From assembly GCF_000009985.1 (NCBI RefSeq), contig NC_007626.1, positions 4,519,943 to 4,583,942 on the forward strand: DNA of 64,000 bases. Reading direction: 5' to 3'. The number at the start of each line of letters is the position of its first letter. The first letter of the stretch is position 1. The stretch comes from Paramagnetospirillum magneticum AMB-1. GTDB taxonomy: Bacteria > Pseudomonadota > Alphaproteobacteria > Rhodospirillales > Magnetospirillaceae. The notes under the pieces were generated by a model that searched no databases, was not told the origin of the DNA, and was given only the letters and a program-made list of their open reading frames with translations. Positions 8,431 through 16,891 of this stretch are shown piece by piece. The translations under genes were made by a program, and so were the position numbers.

Positions 8431-9759
8431 TCACTCGTCCTCGCCCGTATCGTCGATGGTGGTGGCGCCCAGGGCCAGCAGAGCCTCGACCCCGGCATCG
8501 GGGATGGCCTCGACCTTACGCAATTGCCGGTCGATGGCACGTTTGCGCACCGCCACGTCGTCGATGGTCTTGGAGGCCTCCTGAAGCTTCTTCTGCACCT
8601 TGTCGAGCACGTCGCCGTACTTGCCGAACTCGGTCTTGACCGCGCCCAGAATCTCCCAGACCTCGGATGACCGCTTCTCGATGGCCATGGTCTTGAAGCC
8701 CATCTGGATGGCGTTGAGGATGGCGCCCAGGGTGGTCGGCCCGGCGGCGATGACCTTGTAGTCGCGCTGGATCAAGTCCACCAGACCGGGGCGGCGCAGC
8801 ACTTCGGCATACAGGCCTTCGGTGGGCAGGAACAGGATGGCGAAGTCGGTGGTGGTGGGCGGATTGACGTATTTGTCGCGGATGTCGCGGGCAAAGCTCT
8901 TGACCCTGGTCTCCAGCCCCTTGGCGGCGGCCTCGACGGCATCGGGGTCGGCGCGCTCCACGGCCAGTTGCAGCCGCTCGTAATCCTCGTTGGGGAATTT
9001 GGAATCGATAGGCAGCAGCACTTCCGGCTCGTCGTCGCCCTTGCCCGGCAGGCGGATGGCGAAGTCGACGCGCTCCAGGCTGCCCTTCTTGCAATTGGCC
9101 TCGCGCATGTACTGGTCGGCGCGGAAGATCTGTTCCAGCAGGGCGCCCAACTGCACCTCGCCCCAGGTTCCGCGGGTCTTGACGTTGGTCAGCACCCGCT
9201 TCAGGTCGCCGACGCCGCTGGCCAGGCTTTGCATCTCGCCCAGGCCCTTGTGCACCTGTTCCAGCCGATCGCTGACCAGCTTGAAGGACTCGCCCAGGCG
9301 CTTTTCCAAAGTACCCTGCAGCTTCTCGTCCACGGTCTGGCGCATCTGTTCCAGCTTCTGGGTGTTCTCGCCGCGCAGCTTTTCCAGATGTTCGGAGACC
9401 ACCCGGGTCTGTTCCGCCACGGTCTTGCCGATGCCTTCGCCCAACTGCTTGATGCCGCCCAGCACCTCTTCGCGCAGGGCGCGGGCCTGGGTGGCCTGAT
9501 CCGAGCGGAACTCGGCCAGCTTGGTCTCCACCAGGATGCGCAGTTCGGTGTGGTTCTTGTCAGCCGAAGCGGCGGAATCGCCCTGGAAGGTGCGGATCAT
9601 CTCGGCGGTCTCGCGCCGGTCCTGGCGGGCCTCGTCACGCAACACCCGCTCTAGCCGGTCGAGGCGCTCGGACAGATCGTCCTTCTTGCGCAGCAGCAGG
9701 ACCGCCACCCCGATCAGGGCAAGCAGGGAAAGAGCGGCGGAGATCAGGGCAAAATCCAT
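8431..9759 (-). CDS. rmuC: DNA recombination protein RmuC homologue
   Basis: RmuC proteins are predicted membrane-anchored nucleases that limit recombination at inverted repeats in E. coli. From the ATG at 9759 the product is 442 residues. One transmembrane segment (about 2-23) is followed by a long coiled coil (about 25-210). The RmuC domain includes VKTRGTWGEVQLGALLEQIF, LPIDSKFPNEDYERL and FLPTEGLYAEVLRRPGL. An upstream in-frame start would add 14 unrelated residues. It may be transcribed with rsmD upstream, 45 bp away. Confidence 0.92.
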   Translation of the reverse strand: MDFALISAALSLLALIGVAVLLLRKKDDLSERLDRLERVLRDEARQDRRETAEMIRTFQGDSAASADKNHTELRILVETKLAEFRSDQATQARALREEVLGGIKQLGEGIGKTVAEQTRVVSEHLEKLRGENTQKLEQMRQTVDEKLQGTLEKRLGESFKLVSDRLEQVHKGLGEMQSLASGVGDLKRVLTNVKTRGTWGEVQLGALLEQIFRADQYMREANCKKGSLERVDFAIRLPGKGDDEPEVLLPIDSKFPNEDYERLQLAVERADPDAVEAAAKGLETRVKSFARDIRDKYVNPPTTTDFAILFLPTEGLYAEVLRRPGLVDLIQRDYKVIAAGPTTLGAILNAIQMGFKTMAIEKRSSEVWEILGAVKTEFGKYGDVLDKVQKKLQEASKTIDDVAVRKRAIDRQLRKVEAIPDAGVEALLALGATTIDDTGEDE

Positions 9760-9804
9760 GGCGGCAATCCGAACATTACGGGAACAGTCGCCTTGTAGCA
9801 CGCA

Positions 9805-10359
9805 TCACGGGCGGCGGTAAACCACGAACACCAGCCGTGCCGCGCCACGCGGGCGCTCGTCCACCGCATCGAAACCGGGCGGAGGCGCAAAGGCCTCGTC
9901 GGCGGCCACTTCCACCACTGCCAGGGCGCCGCCTTCCAGCCAGCCCTTGGCGGCCAGACCTTCGAGGCACGGCCCGGCGAGGCCGGAATGATAGGGCGGG
10001 TCGAGAAAAGCCAGGGTGCAGGCGTGGGGCGCGGCAGGCGGCTTGGCGGCGTCGGCGCGCAGGACCTTGCTCTCGCCCTCCACCTTCAGAGCCTTGACGT
10101 TGGCGTAGATGGCGGCCAGGGGTTGCGCCGCCAGTTCCAGGAAGCAGGCATGGGCCGCGCCGCGCGACAGGGCCTCCAGGCCCAGCGCCCCCGATCCGGC
10201 GAAGGCGTCCACCACGCGGGCGCCCTCCATCTCCACCAGATCGGAATGCATCAGGATGTCGAACAGCGCCTGGCGCACCCGATCGGCGGTGGGGCGGGTG
10301 TCGCGGCCCGAAGGGGCCTCCAGGCGGCGGCCCTTATGAAGACCGGCGACGATGCGCAT
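9805..10359 (-). CDS. rsmD: 16S rRNA (guanine(966)-N2)-methyltransferase RsmD
   Basis: RsmD methylates G966 of 16S rRNA. The 184-residue product starts MRIVAGLHKGRRLEAP, the family N-terminus. The SAM motif is VVDAFAGSGALGLEALSRGA, and the N6/N2 methyltransferase catalytic motif DPPY is in LAFLDPPYHSGLA. The open frame continues upstream but only as a shadow of the rluB-like gene. The start overlaps the end of that gene by 26 bp, so translation is probably coupled. Confidence 0.94.
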   Translation of the reverse strand: MRIVAGLHKGRRLEAPSGRDTRPTADRVRQALFDILMHSDLVEMEGARVVDAFAGSGALGLEALSRGAAHACFLELAAQPLAAIYANVKALKVEGESKVLRADAAKPPAAPHACTLAFLDPPYHSGLAGPCLEGLAAKGWLEGGALAVVEVAADEAFAPPPGFDAVDERPRGAARLVFVVYRRP

Positions 10360-11386
10360 CGGGCTTGCCCGCTTGCCGGGCCTCGTAGGGCTTGTCTTTT
10401 TTGGCGCTCGCGGCGCGCTTGTCCTCGGCCAGCTTCTGCTTGCGGGCCTTGGCGGCGACGCGCTGTTCCTTTTCGCGCTCGCCCGCCGACTTGGTCTCGG
10501 CCTTGGGCTTGAGGACCGCCTTGCCCTCGCCCATCTGCTCGCGCAGCACCTTGCCCGCCACCTCGTCGGCGGCGCCCTCTTCCAGGGTGCCCAGTTGGAA
10601 CGGGCCATAGGAGACGCGGATCAGGCGCGAGACCGGCCAGCCCAGATATTCCATCACCCGGCGGATTTCGCGGTTCTTGCCCTCGCGCAAGGAAACGCTC
10701 AGCCAGGCATTGGCGCCCTGGCGGCGGTCCAGGGTGGCGCTGATGGGACCATAGGCCATGCCGTCGATGGTGATGCCGTTCTCCAGCCGGGCCAGGGCGT
10801 CTTCCGACACCTCGCCGTGGACGCGCACCCGATAGCGCCGCAGCCAGGCATTGGAAGGCAGCTCCAGCTTGCGGGCCAACTCGCCGTCATTGGTCAGCAG
10901 CAGCAGGCCTTCGGAATTGAGGTCGAGCCGTCCCACCGAGATCACCCGGGGCATACCCTCGGGCAGATGGTCGAACACCGTCGGTCGCCCCTCGGGGTCC
11001 TTGTGGGTGGTGACCAGACCGGCCGGCTTGTGGTAACGCCACAGCCGGGTCTTTTCCGGCTCGGACAGGGGAATGCCGTCGACGATGACGATGTCGCCCG
11101 GCCCGACCACGCAGGCGGGAGAACTCAGGCGATGGCCGTTGACGGTGACGCGGCCGTCCTCGATCCAGCGTTCGGCCTCGCGCCGCGAGCACAAGCCCGC
11201 ACGGGCCAGCCGCTTGGCGATGCGCTCGCCTTCGCTTTTTGTTTGCCCCTCAGACACCGGGCGGTCGCCCTCGCTCCCTTGGCTCCTCCGCTGCGCTCCG
11301 GGCGCCTCAGTGGCGCCGCGCTTCGGCTTCGCCTCGCTCGAAGTTTGTCCCTCGGACGCCGGGCGGTCGGTCTTGCTCATCGGCAT
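10334..11386 (-). CDS. rluB: 23S rRNA pseudouridine synthase, RluB type
   Basis: RsuA/RluB-family enzymes isomerise a specific uridine in 23S rRNA. The 350-residue product has a low-complexity N-terminal extension (1-52), an S4 RNA-binding domain (about 53-110), and the catalytic domain with the Asp in VGRLDLNSEGLLLLTNDGE and the LREGKNREIRRV motif. A Lys/Arg/Ala-rich tail follows (about 285-350). The extension contains two copies of DRPxSEGQT from a duplicated DNA segment. The gene overlaps the upstream amidotransferase by 10 bp and rsmD by 26 bp, consistent with one operon. Confidence 0.9.
   Translation of the reverse strand: MPMSKTDRPASEGQTSSEAKPKRGATEAPGAQRRSQGSEGDRPVSEGQTKSEGERIAKRLARAGLCSRREAERWIEDGRVTVNGHRLSSPACVVGPGDIVIVDGIPLSEPEKTRLWRYHKPAGLVTTHKDPEGRPTVFDHLPEGMPRVISVGRLDLNSEGLLLLTNDGELARKLELPSNAWLRRYRVRVHGEVSEDALARLENGITIDGMAYGPISATLDRRQGANAWLSVSLREGKNREIRRVMEYLGWPVSRLIRVSYGPFQLGTLEEGAADEVAGKVLREQMGEGKAVLKPKAETKSAGEREKEQRVAAKARKQKLAEDKRAASAKKDKPYEARQAGKPDAHRRRSS
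11241..11378. repeat. intragenic direct repeat in the rluB N-terminal extension
   Basis: A 36 bp segment at 11241-11276 recurs at 11343-11378 with about 30 identical positions, in the same reading frame. Each copy encodes DRPxSEGQT on the minus strand. The 66 bp between the copies is also low-complexity. It marks a tandem duplication or a coding repeat insert. Confidence 0.8.
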
Positions 11387-12090
11387 GCTCCTACAAAGGC
11401 GCGCAGCAGGGCCGAATCCGCCGGGCTGATGTCATATTCGGGGTGCCATTGCACCCCGATGCAGAACGTCCGTCCCGCTGCCTCGATCCCCTCGATCACC
11501 CCGTCGGGGGCGATGGCGTTGACCACACAGCCGGGCGCCACCATGCGCACCGCCTGATGATGGGCCGAGTTCACCGGGATGCGGGTCTCGCCCACGATTT
11601 CGGCCAGCCGGGTCCCCGAGGCGATCTCCACCCAATGTCCGGGCTCGGAACGGGGAGTGGGCTGCTCGTGGGACAGGGCGCCGTTCACCTCGTCGGGAAT
11701 GTGCTGGATCAGGGTTCCGCCCAGGGCGACGTTCAGCAATTGCTGCCCGCCGCAGATGCCAAGAATGGGCATGTCGCGCTCCAGCGCGCCCCGCACCATG
11801 GCCAACTCGAACTCGGTCCGCCCCCGCTTCAGCACCAGGCCGGCGCGGGCTTCGGCGCCGAACAGGGCGGGGTCGATGTCGAAGGCCCCGCCGGTGACCA
11901 CCAATCCGTCGATGCGGTCGAGGAACGAGGCGGCCAGCCGGGGCTCGTGCGGCAGCAGCACCGGCAGACCGCCGGCGCGGGCCACCGTCTCGGCGTAATT
12001 GCGGCGGAGCGCGTACCACGGCATGCGGGAATAGCCGCCGGGTTCCTCGCTGTCGAGGGTAATGCCGATCAGAGGGGGCGAAAAGCTCAT
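11377..12090 (-). CDS. class I glutamine amidotransferase-like hydrolase (peptidase C26, PuuD-like)
   Basis: The 237-residue protein fits the gamma-glutamyl-gamma-aminobutyrate hydrolase family, which removes glutamyl groups from gamma-glutamyl amines. The nucleophile Cys is in PILGICGGQQLLNVALGG, and the His-Glu pair is in GVQWHPEYD. PVNSAHHQAV is also typical. The frame is open far upstream under lldP, but the protein begins at the ATG 12090. No other polyamine genes are nearby, so the substrate is unproven. It heads the amidotransferase-rluB-rsmD-rmuC series and lies just after the lldP terminator. Confidence 0.85.
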   Translation of the reverse strand: MSFSPPLIGITLDSEEPGGYSRMPWYALRRNYAETVARAGGLPVLLPHEPRLAASFLDRIDGLVVTGGAFDIDPALFGAEARAGLVLKRGRTEFELAMVRGALERDMPILGICGGQQLLNVALGGTLIQHIPDEVNGALSHEQPTPRSEPGHWVEIASGTRLAEIVGETRIPVNSAHHQAVRMVAPGCVVNAIAPDGVIEGIEAAGRTFCIGVQWHPEYDISPADSALLRAFVGACR

Positions 12091-12116
12091 GAGGCCTTCT
12101 ATACCCCCCCGGGGCC

Positions 12117-12150
12117 AAAGAAGAAAGGCCCGGGCGAAACCGCCCGGGCC
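12117..12150 (-). terminator. intrinsic terminator of lldP
   Basis: A perfect 10 bp stem (GGCCCGGGCG with CGCCCGGGCC) closes a 4 nt loop. Read on the minus strand it is followed by TTTCTTCTTT. It starts 33 bp after the lldP stop. Confidence 0.85.
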
Positions 12151-12182
12151 AGTTTGTCCGGCATCAGGGGGATGCGGGAGGG

Positions 12183-13826
12183 TTACGGAATCATCCAGGT
12201 CAGGACATAGGCCTGAAGCGTGGTGATCACGCCGATGATGCACACGAAGAAGACGCTGTGCTTCAAGGTGAAGCGGAACAGGTTGGCCTCGTGGCCCACC
12301 AGACCCACGGCGGCGCAGGCCACCGCGATGGACTGGGGCGAGATCATCTTGCCGGTGACGCCGCCGGTGGTGTTGGCGGCAACCATCAGGATGTCGCTGA
12401 TTCCCAGCTGATGGGCGGTGGTGGCCTGGAGCGCTCCGAACAGGGCGTTGGACGAGGTGTCCGAGCCGGTGAGGAACACGCCCAGCCAGCCCAGGACCGG
12501 CGAGAAGAAGGGATAGAAATCGCCGGCGCCGGTCAGCAGCAGGGCCAGGGTGGTGGACAGGCCCGAGGCATTGGCCACATAGGCGAAGGCCAGCACCGTG
12601 CCGATGGTGTAGATGGGGCGCTTCAGCTCGTTCAGGGTCTCGCCGAAGGTCTTGAGCCCCTCCGAGCCCTTCATCCCCAGCATGATGATGGTGATGATGG
12701 CCGAGATCAGGATGGCGGTGCCGGTGGCCGAGACCAGGTTCAGGGTATAGACGGCGGGCACGGCCTTGGCGGCGGCGACGATCGGCGGCACCTTGGCGAC
12801 CAGGTTGTGCAGGGCGGGCACTTCCCAGTTGATGTTGGTGAACACCAGCTCGCCGCCCTTGGCGAACATGGCCTTGAAGGGCTTCAGGCTCCACACCGTC
12901 ACCACGGCGGTGAGGATCAGGAACGGCGCCCAGGCGCGGGCCACCTGACCGGTGGTGTAGTCGTGGGAGTGCTTCTCGTCCTCGCCCTCTTCCTTGAAGC
13001 GGAAGATGTTCTTGGGCTGCCAGAACTTGAGGAACACCGTGATGCACACCAGGCTGATCAGCGCCGAGGTGATGTCGGGCAGCTCCGGCCCGATATAGTT
13101 GGAGGTGAACCACACGCCGAAGGCGAACGAGCCACCGGCCACCAGGATGGCGGGCCAGGTCTCGCGGACGCCCTTGAAGCCGTCCATGATGAAGATGATC
13201 CAGAACGGCACGAACACCGCCAGCAGCGGCAACTGGCGACCGGCCATGGCGCCGATCTTGAAAGCGTCCAGGCCCGAGACCTGACCGGCGACGATGATCG
13301 GAATGCCCATGGCGCCAAAGGCCACCGGGGCGGTGTTGGCGATCAGGCACAGGCCGGCGGCGTAAAGCGGGTTGAAGCCCAGGCCCACCAGCAGAGCGGC
13401 AGTGATGGCCACCGGCGCGCCGAAGCCCGCCGCACCCTCCAGGAAGGCGCCGAACGAGAAGCCGATCATCAGCATCTGCAGGCGCTGGTCGGCGGTGATG
13501 GACACCACCGAGGAGCGGATGATCTCGAACTGGCCGGTCTTGACCGTGACCTTATACAGGAACACCGCGCCGATGATGATCCAGGCGATGGGCCACAGGC
13601 CGAACAGGAAGCCCTGGACGCCCGCCATGACGGCGGCGGCCACCGGCATCTTGTAGAACACGATGGCCACGGCGATGGACAGCAGCACGGTGATGGTGCC
13701 GGCCACATGGCCCTTCAGCTTCAGGATCGCCAGGGCGACAAAGAAGAAAATGATCGGAATGGCGGCGATCAGTGACGACAGCCACAGATTCCCGGCCGGG
13801 TCGTAGACTTGCATCCAAGCTTGCAT
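12183..13826 (-). CDS. lldP: L-lactate permease, LctP/LldP family
   Basis: LldP imports lactate (and glycolate) with protons across the inner membrane. The 547-residue protein is hydrophobic throughout, with about 12-14 predicted transmembrane segments. It has the family stretches GFSFGAFLEGAAGFGAPVAI, FLTGSDTSSNALFGALQ and ANTTGGVTGKMISPQSIAVA. The ATG at 13826 has GGGAGG 5 nt upstream. The open frame continues beyond it but is non-homologous. It is divergent from the lldEFG-dld side of the locus. A 19 bp palindrome shared with the lldE promoter lies 77 bp upstream. Confidence 0.96.
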   Translation of the reverse strand: MQAWMQVYDPAGNLWLSSLIAAIPIIFFFVALAILKLKGHVAGTITVLLSIAVAIVFYKMPVAAAVMAGVQGFLFGLWPIAWIIIGAVFLYKVTVKTGQFEIIRSSVVSITADQRLQMLMIGFSFGAFLEGAAGFGAPVAITAALLVGLGFNPLYAAGLCLIANTAPVAFGAMGIPIIVAGQVSGLDAFKIGAMAGRQLPLLAVFVPFWIIFIMDGFKGVRETWPAILVAGGSFAFGVWFTSNYIGPELPDITSALISLVCITVFLKFWQPKNIFRFKEEGEDEKHSHDYTTGQVARAWAPFLILTAVVTVWSLKPFKAMFAKGGELVFTNINWEVPALHNLVAKVPPIVAAAKAVPAVYTLNLVSATGTAILISAIITIIMLGMKGSEGLKTFGETLNELKRPIYTIGTVLAFAYVANASGLSTTLALLLTGAGDFYPFFSPVLGWLGVFLTGSDTSSNALFGALQATTAHQLGISDILMVAANTTGGVTGKMISPQSIAVACAAVGLVGHEANLFRFTLKHSVFFVCIIGVITTLQAYVLTWMIP

Positions 13827-13902
13827 GGTGCCTCCCCGAAGGTTCGACCGTGCATCCGCTGAAGATGCCGGTGAGGTGTTGGTGTTGAAGGTTTCTTGAA
13901 CG

Positions 13903-13921
13903 TGGTAACATAATTTGACCA
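13903..13921. promoter_or_regulatory. putative lactate-regulator operator upstream of lldP
   Basis: TGGTAACATAATTTGACCA matches the site upstream of lldE (14616-14634) at 16 of 19 positions. It is a pseudo-palindrome with TGG and CCA ends, 7 of 9 arm positions paired. FCD-type GntR regulators such as LldR and PdhR recognise TGGT/ACCA-type sites. It lies 77-95 bp before the lldP start. Confidence 0.6.
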
Positions 13922-13961
13922 AGCGATTAGCGTGGATAACTCGATTCGTCTTCCGATGTAA

Positions 13962-14612
13962 ATGGAAAAGTTGCCATGCCAAAAATCCATGATTGGCTAT
14001 GACCCAGCACCGGCCTATCCTCATATCATGATGCACGCCGCCCCCCCGTCGCCCCCCGGGACCGCCGCCGAACCGGCGGCCGATCCGCTTGCCCGCCTGC
14101 TGCAGGCGCATCCGGAAACGGTCTTCGATTATTTCGAGTTCCGCCGCGTGATGGCCGGCAATGCCGCCGCCCTGGCCGCCGAGCGCGCCACGCCCGAGGA
14201 TCTGGCCCGGCTGCGCACCTGCATGGAGGCCATGGAAAAGGCCCACGCCCTGGACGACCCCGCCCAGGAGGCCGCCACCGATGCCGAATTCCATCTGGCC
14301 ATCTACGAGGCCGCCCACAATCTGGTGATGAGTCAGGTGATGCACCGTGTCTTCGACATGCTGAAGATCGGCGTCTTCTATGACCGCATCGACCTTTACC
14401 GCCGCCGCGGCGTGCGCGACGCCTTCCTGCGCCAGCATCAGGCCGTCTGGCAGGCCATCGCCGCCGGCAATCCCGAACAGGCCCGAACCATGGCCGAGAG
14501 CCACATTAACTCCACCGAGGAAGCCCTGCGCGAGGCGCAATTCGCCAATTCCCGCCGCGACGTCGCCCTGCGCCGCCGGGCCGGTTCGGACCTGACCGGC
14601 CGACCCCGCTGA
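13962..14612 (+). CDS. FCD-domain regulator of LldR/PdhR type lacking the GntR DNA-binding domain
   Basis: The product (216 residues from 13962, or about 194 from 14028) contains a complete FCD ligand-binding domain, beginning DPLARLLQAHPETVFDYFEFRRV. The metal-binding residues appear intact: Asp and His in TDAEFHLAIYEAAHN, then His in RQHQAVW and in ESHINSTEE. The N-terminal winged helix expected of GntR proteins (about 70 residues) is absent, and the 135 bp between this frame and lldP is too short to hold it. No start has a good ribosome binding site. It may be a relic or a DNA-binding-free sensor. Position between lldP and lldE fits a lactate regulator. Confidence 0.65.
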   Translation: MEKLPCQKSMIGYDPAPAYPHIMMHAAPPSPPGTAAEPAADPLARLLQAHPETVFDYFEFRRVMAGNAAALAAERATPEDLARLRTCMEAMEKAHALDDPAQEAATDAEFHLAIYEAAHNLVMSQVMHRVFDMLKIGVFYDRIDLYRRRGVRDAFLRQHQAVWQAIAAGNPEQARTMAESHINSTEEALREAQFANSRRDVALRRRAGSDLTGRPR

Positions 14613-14615
14613 TTT

Positions 14616-14634
14616 TGGCAAAATAATTTTACCA
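14616..14634. promoter_or_regulatory. putative lactate-regulator operator upstream of lldE
   Basis: TGGCAAAATAATTTTACCA is a 19 bp palindrome with one mismatched pair, centred on A14625. It is 16/19 identical to the site upstream of lldP and lies 82 bp before the lldE start. A TTGGCA hexamer (14615-14620) overlapping its left end could be a -35 element, so a bound regulator would block the promoter. Confidence 0.65.
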
Positions 14635-14715
14635 CTTTACGCTATTGGTAAGAATGCTGTAACCATGGTGGTGCCGAGGCTCGACCTTCGGCCAAACAAC
14701 ATCGGTGGAACGCCC

Positions 14716-15465
14716 ATGCCCAAGCAGCCTCGCCCGGAAAGCGTCTACTTCTTCGGAACCTGCCTGATCGACCTGTTCTACCCCGAGGCCGGACTGGCCG
14801 GGATGGAGCTGCTGCAGCGCGAAGGCCTCAAGGTGGTGTTCCCGCCCAATCAGACTTGCTGCGGCCAGCCCGCCCGCAACAACGGCTACCAGGACGAGGC
14901 GCGCAAGGTGGCGCGGCTGCAGATGGATTCCTTCCCCGGCGACTGGCCCATCGTGGTGCCGTCGGGCTCGTGCGCCGGGATGATGAAGACCCATTACCCC
15001 GAGATGTTCGAGGGCACCCCCGACCATGACCGCGCCGTCGCTTTTTCGGCGCGGGTGTACGAACTGACCGAGTTCCTGGTGGACGTCCTGGGCGTCAAAC
15101 TGGTGGACAAGGGCCAGAAGGTGACCATCACCTGGCACCCGTCCTGCCATTCCCAGCGCGAAGCGGGCGTGGTCGAGCAGCCCAAGGCCCTGCTGCGGCA
15201 ACTGACCAACGTCACCCTGGTGGAGAACCCGCGCGAGAAGGAATGCTGCGGCTTTGGCGGCGCCTTCGCCGTGCGCCAGGCCGAGATCTCGGCGGCCATG
15301 GTCACCGACAAGGTGGCCTCCATCGAGGAAACCGGCGCCACCCAGGTGGTGTCGGGCGATTGCGGCTGCCTGATGAACATCACCGGCGCCGCCGAGAAGG
15401 CCGCCAAGGGCTTCAAGGGCCGCCACATCGCCGAATTCATCCTGGAGCGCTGCCATGGCCGCTGA
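14716..15465 (+). CDS. lldE: lactate utilisation protein LldE/LutA (CCG-domain subunit)
   Basis: LldE is one subunit of the LldEFG (LutABC) iron-sulfur L-lactate dehydrogenase. From the ATG at 14716 the product is 249 residues, the family size. It has two cysteine-rich CCG domains, the first ending TCCGQPARNNGYQ and the second with HPSCHSQREAG and KECCGFGGAFAV. These bind an iron-sulfur cluster of the heterodisulfide-reductase type. An in-frame ATG at 14665 would add 17 non-conserved residues. The 3' end overlaps lldF by 11 bp. Confidence 0.95.
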   Translation: MPKQPRPESVYFFGTCLIDLFYPEAGLAGMELLQREGLKVVFPPNQTCCGQPARNNGYQDEARKVARLQMDSFPGDWPIVVPSGSCAGMMKTHYPEMFEGTPDHDRAVAFSARVYELTEFLVDVLGVKLVDKGQKVTITWHPSCHSQREAGVVEQPKALLRQLTNVTLVENPREKECCGFGGAFAVRQAEISAAMVTDKVASIEETGATQVVSGDCGCLMNITGAAEKAAKGFKGRHIAEFILERCHGR

Positions 15466-16891
15466 AGCAAGCAAGATGGAATTCGGCGCCAAGGCCCATG
15501 TGGCGCTGAACGACCCCAAGCTGCGCGCCAATTTCCGCCGCGCCATGGACGGCCTGATGACCAAGCGGGCGGCCCAGTTCGCCGATGAGGCGGAGTGGAA
15601 TGCCCTGCGCGCCCGGGGCGCGGCGGCGCGCGCCAATGCCTTGGCCAAACTGCCCGAGTTGCTGGAACAGCTCGAAGCCAATTGCCTGCGGAACGGCATC
15701 CACGTCCACTGGGCCGAGACCACCGCCGAAGCCAACGCCATCGTGCTGGGCATCCTGGAAGCGGCGGGCGCCAGGACGGTGATCAAGGGCAAGTCCATGG
15801 TCACCGAGGAGATGCACCTCAACGCCCATCTGGAAAAGCACGGCATCACGCCGGTGGAATCCGACCTGGGCGAGTACATCATCCAACTGGCGGGCGAGGC
15901 GCCCAGCCATATCGTCATGCCCTGCATCCACAAGAACAAGACCGAGATCGCCGAGCTGTTTCACGACAAGATCGAGGGCCAGCCCTATACCGAGAACGTG
16001 GACGAGCTGACCGCCGCCGCCCGGGCTGCGCTGCGCGGTGCCTTCGCCGGGGCCGATGCCGGCATCTCGGGCGTCAATTTCGCCGTGGCCGAGACCGGCA
16101 CCCTGGTGCTGATCGAGAACGAGGGCAACGGGCGCCTCTCCACCACCCTGCCGCCGCTGCACATCGCGGTGACCGGCATCGAGAAGGTGCTGGAAAAGCT
16201 CGACGACGTGCCGCCGCTGCTGTCGCTGCTGCCCCGCTCGGCCACCGGCCAGCCCATCACCACCTATGTCAACATGATCTCCTCGCCCCGCAAGGAGGGC
16301 GAGAAGGACGGCCCCAAGGCGGTGCATCTGGTGCTGCTGGACAACGGGCGGTCCCGCGTCCACGGCGACACCGAGCTGCGCGACACCCTGCGCTGCATCC
16401 GCTGCGCCGCCTGCATGAACCATTGCCCGGTCTATACCAGGGTGGGCGGCCACACCTACACCTTCACCTATCCCGGCCCCATCGGCAAATTGCTGACCCC
16501 GCAGATCGAGGGACTGGACTGCGCCGGCGACCAGCCCCACGCCTCGACCCTGTGCCGGGCCTGCGCCGATGTCTGCCCGGTGCAGATTCCCATTCCCGAC
16601 CTGCTGGTCCGCCTGCGGACCGAATCGGTGCGGCCCACCCAGGGACAGGCGGTCAAGGGAGCGGGCTCGTCGGCCACCACCTCCGAGACCCTGGGATGGA
16701 AGGGCTGGACGCTGCTCTACGCCTCGCCCCTGGTCTACCGCATCGGAACAAAGATGCTTGGCTGGTTCGGAAATCTGATGCCGTCCTCGGCCCCCATGCT
16801 GAAGCAATGGACGAGCGTGCGCACCAAGCCGAAATTCGCCCCCAAGAGCCTGCACGAACTGGCCCGCGAGAAGGGATACTGCGATGAATAG
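15455..16891 (+). CDS. lldF: lactate utilisation iron-sulfur protein LldF/LutB
   Basis: This is the large iron-sulfur subunit of LldEFG, which passes electrons from lactate to the quinone pool. The 478-residue protein has an N-terminal LUD domain (about 60-290, with VIKGKSMVTEEMHLN and ISGVNFAVAETGTLVLIENEGN). Two 4Fe-4S motifs follow, CIRCAACMNHCPVY and CRACADVCPVQIPIPD, and a C-terminal LutB tail (about 400-478). It overlaps both lldE (11 bp) and lldG (8 bp), so the three are translationally coupled. Confidence 0.96.
   Translation: MAAEASKMEFGAKAHVALNDPKLRANFRRAMDGLMTKRAAQFADEAEWNALRARGAAARANALAKLPELLEQLEANCLRNGIHVHWAETTAEANAIVLGILEAAGARTVIKGKSMVTEEMHLNAHLEKHGITPVESDLGEYIIQLAGEAPSHIVMPCIHKNKTEIAELFHDKIEGQPYTENVDELTAAARAALRGAFAGADAGISGVNFAVAETGTLVLIENEGNGRLSTTLPPLHIAVTGIEKVLEKLDDVPPLLSLLPRSATGQPITTYVNMISSPRKEGEKDGPKAVHLVLLDNGRSRVHGDTELRDTLRCIRCAACMNHCPVYTRVGGHTYTFTYPGPIGKLLTPQIEGLDCAGDQPHASTLCRACADVCPVQIPIPDLLVRLRTESVRPTQGQAVKGAGSSATTSETLGWKGWTLLYASPLVYRIGTKMLGWFGNLMPSSAPMLKQWTSVRTKPKFAPKSLHELAREKGYCDE

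Noticed and set aside
11377..13350. 657-codon minus frame joining the amidotransferase to upstream sequence
   Set aside because: Only the part from 12090 is protein-like; the rest is a shadow of lldP in another frame.
12183..14621. 812-codon version of lldP with a long N-terminal extension
   Set aside because: The extension crosses the promoter and the FCD gene. The ATG at 13826 has a strong ribosome binding site and gives the normal family length.
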